Source of the DNA: Lachnospiraceae bacterium UBA6987
GTDB lineage: Bacteria > Bacillota > Clostridia > Lachnospirales > Lachnospiraceae
DNA: 64,000 bases
Reading direction: 5' to 3'
Assembly (NCBI GenBank): GCA_002449955.1
Contig: DJYD01000030.1
Span: 5,280 to 69,279 of the forward strand
Shown here piece by piece: positions 58,452-64,000 of the stretch. Under the pieces are notes generated by a model. The model worked only from the letters and a program-made list of their open reading frames with translations, ran no database searches and was not told the origin of the DNA. The translations under genes were made by a program, and so were the position numbers. The first letter of the stretch is position 1. Each line of letters opens with the position of its first letter.

Positions 58452-61091
58452 CTATTCCGGGCGTTCTTCCATGAGCGGAGCGGCAAGTTTTTTGCCGCTC
58501 TTTTTTGTGATTTCGGCAAGCTGCTCCATCGCTGCCTCATACTCCTGCACGAAGGCTTCGCAGCTCATTCTGAGACCGCCGAAGCGAATAACCGCCAGGC
58601 GGATCAGGTTGTCTCCGCTGACCACAAGCGGCATGGGATGGGCCTTCTCGCTCCGTCTTCTGCTTAATTCTTTTTCGATAAATACATCCGCGGTCTCATT
58701 TTCCGCAGTATACACAATGGAAAGCGGTGCTTTTTCCTCTTCAGAGCCGGTTCCGCCCTTCACCTTGTAGCCGTCAAAGACCAGCTCAATATGCCGTCCG
58801 CTGAACGCTGCGTAATTCTGCAGGCGCTGCTCCAGATTCTCCCTGGCAAGATCGAGGCTTTTCTCCGCAAGGGCTTTGATCTCCGGCCAGGCAAAGATCA
58901 GATTGTAGCCGTCAACGATCATTTCCTGCGGGCTGTACAACTCCACCGGTTCATAGGGAAGGCTGTTCCACTCTCTTTTCTGTCCGCTCTGGACCGGCCG
59001 CTTGATGGGGCCGAATTCGCGGAGCATAATAGCTTCCAGTTCGTCGTCGGTGCCGAGGCCCCCTGCGCCGGACGCCGCACGGGCATTTCCGGCAGCTTCC
59101 CGATCCGCTTTTCTGTCTTCTGCCTCTTCAGCAAGGAAAGGCAGATGCATGTACGAGGGCACCTCATCCCAGGGCACGGAAAAACCGCCGCCGTTCCGGC
59201 AGAAGACGGAATCCGGAGGATCTTCCCTGTCTGCCACAGGATTGTAACCGGCCGCGCGGATGACATCCGCCTCATCATGGCACAGGTCATATCCATCCTG
59301 CCAGGTTCTGAGACCGCCGCGGCCGCCGGTAAAGGATGAAAGCTGCGCGGCATAGTCCTGCATCGTGGACAAGGGCGCCCGGCCGCCTATCAGGCTGAGC
59401 CCGTCCCGTTCACCGGTCTGCTGCGCCTCGCCGGATCTGGCGTGGATATCACTGAGGACCCGGCCGGTTTTATCCGGCGGGACACGGATTTCGAAGGCCA
59501 GATACGGTTCCAGAAGCGCCATGTGCCCTTTCTTTTCGGCGCGCATCAGGCCTTGCCTGACCGCACGCCAGGCCGCTTCCCGGAAATCTCCGCCCTCCGT
59601 ATGCTTTTCATGAAAACGTCCGCCGAGAAGCGCGATCTCCACATCCGTAAGTTCGCTGCCGGTCAGAACACCTTTATGGGTTTTCTGGGCCAGCTGTCCT
59701 AAAATCAGGCGCCGCATATCTCCGGCAAGATAGCGTCCCCGGTCTTCATCCCGGTAAATGATCCCACTCCCGCGCGGCAGCGGCCTCAAGGCAAGATGCA
59801 CCTCCGCATAATGTCTGAGCGGTTCATAATGGCCGACGCCTTCTACCGGTGCCGTCAGCGTTTCTCTGTAGAGGATCCGGCCCTGCTCCAGCGTAACATT
59901 CCAGCCGAAACGTTCCCGGATAAGTTCCGTCAGCACCTCGCCCTGTACCGGTCCCATCAGATTGGCGAAAATCAGGCCGGCTTCCGGGGCATAGTGCAGA
60001 TGAAGGGAGGGATCTTCCTCCTCAAGCTTCCTTAAGGCAGGCTCTGCGACGTCCGGGCTCACACCCTCCGGAAGGCAGAGGTGATAACGCATAACCGGCT
60101 CAAAAAAGGCTTTCGCAGAGCTTCTCTCTGCCGCCCCGAGCGCATCACCGCTGCGGCTTAACGTGAGGCCTGCAATCACACCGGTGCTGCCGGCAGAAAG
60201 CTCATCCTCCTGGATAAAGCGGCTTCCCGTATAGCGCCTGATCTGTGTGATCTTCTCACTTCCCCGCCCGTCCGGGTATACGATCTCATCCCGGGGATGT
60301 AATCTCCCCGAGCTGCACTTAAGATGTGTCAGGCGGCTTCCCTTTTCGTCATAGCTGATCTTGTAGACCAAAGCGCCGAACGGTTCCGTTTCCGCCGCAT
60401 TTTGCTCCTGTGCCAGCGCCTCAAGCAGATCCAGCAGTCTCTGGATCCCCTCTTCTTTCAGGCCGCTTCCGAAGATAAGCGGAAAGGCGCGCCGCTCTCT
60501 CACCAGCCTGACGCCGTCGCTTCCGCTCAGCGTCTCGCCGCTTAAATAGCGTTCCAGCAGTGCTTCATCAAGCAGCGCCGCTTCCTCGCCCAGGACGGCA
60601 GCTTTGTCTTCCGGGACGAGCTTTTCCACCGGAAGGCAGGCATGCGAAAGAGACTGCTCAAGCTCTGCGAGCAGCTCATCCCGGCTGCGTCTGCCCGCAT
60701 CCATTTTCGATACGAATAGGATCACCGGCAGTTTTCTTTTTGCGAGAAGCTTCCAAAGGGAAAGTGTATGGGCCTGCACCCCGTCAAGGCCGCTGATCAC
60801 AAGAATCGCAGCATCTGCGGCAGCTAAAACCCGTTCCGTCTCAGGAGAAAAATCCACATGGCCAGGCGTGTCCAGAAGATTAATCTCCGCACCTTTCCAG
60901 TTCAGCGTGGCTTCGCCGGCAAACACCGTGATGCCGCGCCGTTTTTCCTGGCTGCCGTAGTCGAGGGCTGCGCTCCCCTGATCCACACGCCCCGGTTTCC
61001 GAACCGCCCCGCAGACATGCAGCATCGCCTCGGCAAGGGTTGTCTTGCCGGCGTCTACATGTGCTGTCAGTGCGATCGAAATTTTTTTCAT
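58452..61091 (-). CDS. TetM/EF-G-like GTPase fused to a Rae1/YacP-type NYN domain
   Basis: This 879-residue protein has the layout of a ribosome-protection GTPase with a nuclease-like tail. The G domain shows AHVDAGKTT (10-18), RGIT (52-55), DTPGH (74-78) and SKMD (128-131). EF-G-like domains II-V continue to about residue 650, with PVEGVGHYEPLRHYAEVHLALRP as in TetM domain IV. A linker rich in Glu/Ala/Arg is followed at about 723 by a NYN domain: EMIVDGYNLIFAWPE (Asp727), LVFDGYKVKGG (Asp773), YTAENETAD (Asp802) and SGDN (Asp827), matching Rae1/YacP, which in Bacillus cuts mRNA in the ribosomal A site. The gene begins 3 bp after the flavodoxin gene. Tetracycline resistance is possible but not demonstrated. 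Confidence 0.9.
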   Translation of the reverse strand: MKKISIALTAHVDAGKTTLAEAMLHVCGAVRKPGRVDQGSAALDYGSQEKRRGITVFAGEATLNWKGAEINLLDTPGHVDFSPETERVLAAADAAILVISGLDGVQAHTLSLWKLLAKRKLPVILFVSKMDAGRRSRDELLAELEQSLSHACLPVEKLVPEDKAAVLGEEAALLDEALLERYLSGETLSGSDGVRLVRERRAFPLIFGSGLKEEGIQRLLDLLEALAQEQNAAETEPFGALVYKISYDEKGSRLTHLKCSSGRLHPRDEIVYPDGRGSEKITQIRRYTGSRFIQEDELSAGSTGVIAGLTLSRSGDALGAAERSSAKAFFEPVMRYHLCLPEGVSPDVAEPALRKLEEEDPSLHLHYAPEAGLIFANLMGPVQGEVLTELIRERFGWNVTLEQGRILYRETLTAPVEGVGHYEPLRHYAEVHLALRPLPRGSGIIYRDEDRGRYLAGDMRRLILGQLAQKTHKGVLTGSELTDVEIALLGGRFHEKHTEGGDFREAAWRAVRQGLMRAEKKGHMALLEPYLAFEIRVPPDKTGRVLSDIHARSGEAQQTGERDGLSLIGGRAPLSTMQDYAAQLSSFTGGRGGLRTWQDGYDLCHDEADVIRAAGYNPVADREDPPDSVFCRNGGGFSVPWDEVPSYMHLPFLAEEAEDRKADREAAGNARAASGAGGLGTDDELEAIMLREFGPIKRPVQSGQKREWNSLPYEPVELYSPQEMIVDGYNLIFAWPEIKALAEKSLDLARENLEQRLQNYAAFSGRHIELVFDGYKVKGGTGSEEEKAPLSIVYTAENETADVFIEKELSRRRSEKAHPMPLVVSGDNLIRLAVIRFGGLRMSCEAFVQEYEAAMEQLAEITKKSGKKLAAPLMEERPE
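58478..58506 (+). terminator. Terminator of the M42 peptidase gene, inside the convergent gene
   Basis: GAGCGGCAA and TTGCCGCTC form a 9-bp stem around GTTTT, followed by TTTTTT. On the other strand these bases encode the lysine-rich C-terminus of the GTPase-NYN protein. Confidence 0.85.
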
Positions 61092-61094
61092 ACT

Positions 61095-61721
61095 TTATTT
61101 TCCATCCGCAAAATTCGTGTAATAAGTGTGTTCCTCTTCAGGCAGGCCGTACTTTTCTTTCGCATCCGCGATTGCACGCATCATAAAGACCATATTTCTG
61201 GCCAGATTCCGCATGGTCTGCAGGCCTTCCGCATCCTTTAAGGCTTCCTCCTTCACGCAGCCGTGGATCTGGTTCCAATAGGTGGACGAAGCCAAGGGCA
61301 TGCCGCTGATCGTAAAATATTTATTCAGCACGTCAAAGCTGGCGGTGTTGCCGCCACGTCTGCAGCTGACCACGGAAGCCCCTACCTTCATGTGCTTGGA
61401 AAAAGCGGTGCTCAGGAAAAGCCTGTCCAGGAAGGCGAGCAGCGTTCCGTTCGGCGAGCCGTAGTAGACAGGGCTTGCGATCACCATGCCGTCTGCTTCC
61501 TTAAATTTTTCCGCGGTCTCGTTCACGGCGTCCTGTCCGAAAACGCATTTGCCGTGCGAATTGCAGTAGCTGCAGGCAGAGCAACCGCGTATATCCGTTC
61601 CGCCCACCTGGATCACTTCCGTTTCGACGCCTTCCGCTTCGAAAATTCGGATCATCTCGCGCAGCGCGACCATCGTGCAGCCATCCTTATGCGGACTTCC
61701 GTTCAGCAATAAAACCTTCAT
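61095..61721 (-). CDS. NADPH-dependent FMN reductase/flavodoxin-like protein
   Basis: This 208-residue flavoprotein has the FMN phosphate loop LLNGSPHKDGCT at the N-terminus, the cysteine motif CSACSYCNSHGKC (Cys47, Cys50, Cys53, Cys59), which probably holds a metal or is redox-active as in clostridial iron-sulfur flavoproteins, and SPVYYGSPNGTLLAFLDRLF for isoalloxazine contact. ATG 61721 is preferred because AAAGGAGA precedes it. It is upstream of and tightly linked (3 bp) to the GTPase-NYN gene; no functional link is obvious. Confidence 0.92.
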   Translation of the reverse strand: MKVLLLNGSPHKDGCTMVALREMIRIFEAEGVETEVIQVGGTDIRGCSACSYCNSHGKCVFGQDAVNETAEKFKEADGMVIASPVYYGSPNGTLLAFLDRLFLSTAFSKHMKVGASVVSCRRGGNTASFDVLNKYFTISGMPLASSTYWNQIHGCVKEEALKDAEGLQTMRNLARNMVFMMRAIADAKEKYGLPEEEHTYYTNFADGK

Positions 61722-61781
61722 TGCAGGGGTCTCCTTTCTTTGTGCGGCACTGGATGCACCGGCACTATCTCGTACATGACA

Positions 61782-61810
61782 ATTATAAAGGACAAGCGTC
61801 CGCCTGTCCA
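61782..61810 (-). promoter_or_regulatory. Promoter of the flavodoxin-GTPase operon
   Basis: Minus strand: -35 TGGACA (61805-61810), 17-bp spacer, -10 TATAAT (61782-61787). The -35 box lies between the operon and the end of the radical SAM gene at 61833. Confidence 0.65.
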
Positions 61811-61832
61811 CTGCCTTGGCTTCGCTTTATTT

Positions 61833-62852
61833 TTATGCAAAGGTTTCCAAATGCCTGTTCAGAAGATACATCTGGTAATCTTCCTTCTCAAACGCCCTTT
61901 CCGAAAGCGGGTCGCCGCAGCGGCTGACAAGCTCCCCAAGAGTGATGTTCCGGGCTATTCTGAGTGCCGGGATATCTTCTTCCATCACCCGGCGGACCAG
62001 TTCATTTATCGGGTCTGTCTTCAGATTTCCGATGCGCCATTCCGGGCGCATGTGTGTGAAATTAAAAAACAGATCATAATTGCCTGCCACATAGAGCACA
62101 ATGCTGTCTGTGTTATGCGGGACAACATGAGACGGATCCTTTTTCCACTTCTCATACCATTCTTTTTCCGGAAGCAGCGCGTCGTAATTCAGGAAATACG
62201 GGATCAATATTTCAGGGATGTGCGCCTTGATGATGCGGATCGGGTACAGCTTTCTGTTTTCCCCGTCACAGCTTCCCGGATGAACAAAGAAGCGGAACGT
62301 GCCGCCAAAGGCTTCGCAGCGGGCGGGAAGCCTGAGTGTCTGGGTCAGCCGGAGAAGCGCCGGCAGTTCGTCTTTATTGTCTTCGTTGATGAATACCTGC
62401 CAGCGAGGACTGATCGCATGAGCAAGGAGAACCTCGGTCGCTTTCAGCAATTCCTGAAAAGCGCCCGCGCGCCCCACATAACGGTCCGTGGTTTCTTCCA
62501 TGCCGAAGAACGTCAGCTGTACGCAGTTCACCCCGACTTCCTTCAAAAAGCTGGCGTATTCCGGATCCCGTGCAAGCCGCCAGAAGCTGGCCAGTTCGAA
62601 ACGCGGCGGCACGGCATTGACGGAAAGCCTTTTGTCCCGCTCCCACCTGGCACGGTAATCCGGGCAGAAATCCGGCTCCCGCAGCCAGCTGAAAAAGCTG
62701 ATCTGATCGAAATACGGCCGGAACTGATCCACGATCCACCGGTCTGCATCAGGCTCCATGGTCCGGTTCGGCATATGGGAAAGCCAGCAATGCAGACACC
62801 TGTTCGGGCAGCCGTACAAATCAACTGCAAGGGTTAATGGTTTGTTCTTCAT
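61833..62852 (-). CDS. Radical SAM protein of unknown function
   Basis: This 339-residue protein starts almost directly with the radical SAM cluster motif YGCPNRCLHC (Cys15, Cys19, Cys22). NAVPPRFELASFWRLARDPEY and VNCVQLTFFGMEETTDRYVGRAGAF correspond to the early barrel strands; further on it has PGSCDGENRKLYPIRI and a C-terminal region, WRIGNLKTDPINELVRRV, similar to SPASM-less relatives in which a terminal 'lgnl' strand is common. No auxiliary cluster is obvious. Substrate is unknown. It is divergent from the MFS gene across a palindromic double promoter, so the two may be co-regulated. Confidence 0.85.
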   Translation of the reverse strand: MKNKPLTLAVDLYGCPNRCLHCWLSHMPNRTMEPDADRWIVDQFRPYFDQISFFSWLREPDFCPDYRARWERDKRLSVNAVPPRFELASFWRLARDPEYASFLKEVGVNCVQLTFFGMEETTDRYVGRAGAFQELLKATEVLLAHAISPRWQVFINEDNKDELPALLRLTQTLRLPARCEAFGGTFRFFVHPGSCDGENRKLYPIRIIKAHIPEILIPYFLNYDALLPEKEWYEKWKKDPSHVVPHNTDSIVLYVAGNYDLFFNFTHMRPEWRIGNLKTDPINELVRRVMEEDIPALRIARNITLGELVSRCGDPLSERAFEKEDYQMYLLNRHLETFA

Positions 62853-62927
62853 ATTCTCATTACCTTAAGAAGTTCATCATAATTATCAACTGTATTGATC
62901 TCCGGCAGTCTGGGGAATTCTATTTGT

Positions 62928-62953
62928 ATTATAGCATAGTTCTATGCTATAAT
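62928..62953. promoter_or_regulatory. Palindromic bidirectional promoter/operator
   Basis: ATTATAGCATAG-TT-CTATGCTATAAT is a perfect 12-bp inverted repeat. Each end supplies a TATAAT -10 box, one for the rightward MFS gene (62948-62953, -35 TTGTAT at 62924-62929) and one for the leftward radical SAM gene (62928-62933, weak -35). Confidence 0.65.
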
Positions 62954-62991
62954 AAATAAAACAGATCTTATTGATCCTACGGAGGAAAAAC

Positions 62992-64000
62992 GTGCATACC
63001 TTTTTCTATTCTGTCCTGCATTTCCTGACGGACGGCATTTGTGCCTTTGCGCTGTACGCCCGCTTTGCCGGCAGCGAGCAGTTTGCCCTCCTTATCCTCT
63101 GGTATGATTTCTGCGCCTTTGTCCTGCAGATGCCCGCCGGAGCGTTCATGGACTATCTGAAGATAAAGCGGCCGGACAAAGCCGGGAGGCTCCCTTATCT
63201 CTGCGCCCTTTCCGGTGCGGTGATCACCGTCGCCGGTGCCTTCCTTCATCCCGTGATCCTCGGGATCGGCAACGCGCTCTTCCATGTGGGCGGCGGCATC
63301 GGCACCATAGAAGAAGACCGTCAGAAGAATAAAAAGGGGGCGGCTCTCGGCATTTTCGTCGCGCCCGGCGCCATGGGCCTGTATCTCGGCATCTTTTTCG
63401 GAAAAGATGTCCGCCTTCCAGGCCTGCAGCTGCTTTTAGCCCTTTCTGCAGTCTATCTGCTCCTGTTCCTGCTTTTCGGGATCCTCTCCGGAAGGAAGGA
63501 TAAGGGTCTTCCGGATGCCTGCCCGGTCACGGCCGGAAAGTCTGCACGCTCCCCGCTTCCGCAGAGCAGTTCGCCTGCCGCGTCAGCTGCGGCGGCGCTT
63601 TGTTTCCTGGTCGTCCTCCTGCGCTCGTATGCCGGCTTTTCCGTTTCCTTTTCCTGGAAGGAAGGCTTTTTGTGGGGTTTCCTTGCCACGTCAGCTGTCG
63701 TACTCGGAAAGATGGCCGGAGGCATCCTCTCCGCCCGCTTCGGCACGGAGAAGGTCATGATCGGCTCGTTATGCGCGGCCGCCCTCTGCTATCTCTTTTC
63801 GGCGTCGCCTGCAGCCGGGCTTGCCGCCCTCTTATGCTTCAACATGACGATGCCGGTCACGCTGTATATGATCGCGGACCGTTTCCGCAGCCTGGAGGGC
63901 TTCTCCTTCGGACTGTTAACTGTAGCGCTCTTCCTCGGCGCTCTGCCGACCTTCAGCGGAAAGCCGTTTCTTCCCGGTCACCTGCTCGGCGCAGGAGTCA
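62992..64000 (+). CDS. MFS-like membrane protein (partial, 3' end beyond window)
   Basis: This frame starts at GTG 62992, 6 bp after GGAGG, and remains open to the right edge (336 codons). The first residues FFYSVLHFLTDGICAFALYARF form helix 1, and alternating hydrophobic segments suggest ten or more helices. LPAGAFMDYLKIKRPDKAGR in the form QMPAGAFMDYLKIKRPDK marks the helix 2-3 loop, FHVGGGIGTIEEDRQKNKKGAALGIFVAPGAMGLYLG resembles helices 4-5 of MFS permeases, and SARFGTEKVM is a second such loop. Substrate is unknown. It shares a palindromic control region with the radical SAM gene. Confidence 0.8.
   Translation, partial: MHTFFYSVLHFLTDGICAFALYARFAGSEQFALLILWYDFCAFVLQMPAGAFMDYLKIKRPDKAGRLPYLCALSGAVITVAGAFLHPVILGIGNALFHVGGGIGTIEEDRQKNKKGAALGIFVAPGAMGLYLGIFFGKDVRLPGLQLLLALSAVYLLLFLLFGILSGRKDKGLPDACPVTAGKSARSPLPQSSSPAASAAAALCFLVVLLRSYAGFSVSFSWKEGFLWGFLATSAVVLGKMAGGILSARFGTEKVMIGSLCAAALCYLFSASPAAGLAALLCFNMTMPVTLYMIADRFRSLEGFSFGLLTVALFLGALPTFSGKPFLPGHLLGAGV

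Noticed and set aside
58452..61091. Calling the GTPase-NYN protein a tetracycline resistance determinant
   Set aside because: The core is TetM-like, but resistance cannot be inferred from the family alone, and the NYN fusion points to another role.
1..64000. tRNA, rRNA, CRISPR array, transposase, integrase or prophage genes
   Set aside because: None was recognised on either strand; no regularly spaced repeats or mobile-element proteins were found.

Overview
The window looks like a chromosomal segment of an anaerobic, amino-acid-fermenting member of the Bacillota, class Clostridia and probably Lachnospiraceae-like. The evidence is the GC-rich but clostridial gene set: a four-part sodium-pumping oxaloacetate decarboxylase operon with separate biotin carrier and gamma subunit, a one-chain iron-sulfur L-serine dehydratase, an arginine deiminase operon, an orphan PTS IIC, TetM-like/NYN and Xre-aminotransferase fusions, AAAGGAG-type ribosome binding sites and textbook sigma-A promoters with 16-17 bp spacers. 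No rRNA, tRNA, CRISPR array, transposase or prophage gene was seen. Both edges cut a gene (guaA on the left, a transporter on the right).

Layout. 1-4.8 kb: the start of a GMP synthase lacking the amidotransferase domain, an unknown protein, an alpha-glucosidase and an amidohydrolase. 4.9-7.0 kb: L-serine dehydratase divergent from a DUF1847 protein. 7.0-13.4 kb: an operon that takes arginine to ornithine (arcA, argF/arcB, arcC, giving ATP) and ornithine on to glutamate (rocD, P5C dehydrogenase), behind a leader with a terminator-like hairpin. 13.4-16.7 kb: M13 peptidase and lysA. 16.7-21.8 kb: two near-identical membrane-anchored PstS-like proteins flanking a GPH sugar symporter. 21.9-25.9 kb: the oxaloacetate decarboxylase Na+ pump. 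26.1-27.8 kb: rpsB-tsf.

28.0-38.0 kb holds two parallel modules. Each has a MurR/RpiR regulator divergent from an ornithine-cyclodeaminase-family gene cluster with an amino-acid permease; the first also has a GltS-type symporter, and the second has an EamA exporter beside the regulator. The two control regions share TGTATT/AATACA half-sites. 38.0-43.5 kb: nitroreductase, SGNH lipoprotein, MFS transporter, GNAT and a spermidine-synthase-like membrane protein.

43.6-49.8 kb is the most unusual part: an ECF sigma factor translationally coupled to a membrane-tethered serpin whose N-terminus looks like an ECF anti-sigma tail, facing a lipoprotein plus a giant secreted YD-repeat protein. 50-58.5 kb: Xre-aminotransferase fusion, PTS IIC, RlmD with a damaged C-terminus followed by an AT-richer radical SAM gene, CstA, CorA and an M42 peptidase. 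58.5-64 kb: a TetM-like GTPase fused to a Rae1/YacP-like NYN nuclease domain, a flavodoxin-type reductase, and a radical SAM protein divergent from an MFS protein across a shared palindromic promoter.

The metabolic genes fit one picture: fermentation of peptides and amino acids (serine, arginine, ornithine, glutamate) with energy from carbamoyl phosphate and from a decarboxylation-driven sodium gradient. The strongest candidates for undescribed biology are the sigma/serpin pair and the GTPase-NYN fusion, then the duplicated PstS-like membrane proteins and the two RpiR/OCD modules. All functions are read from sequence patterns without database searches.
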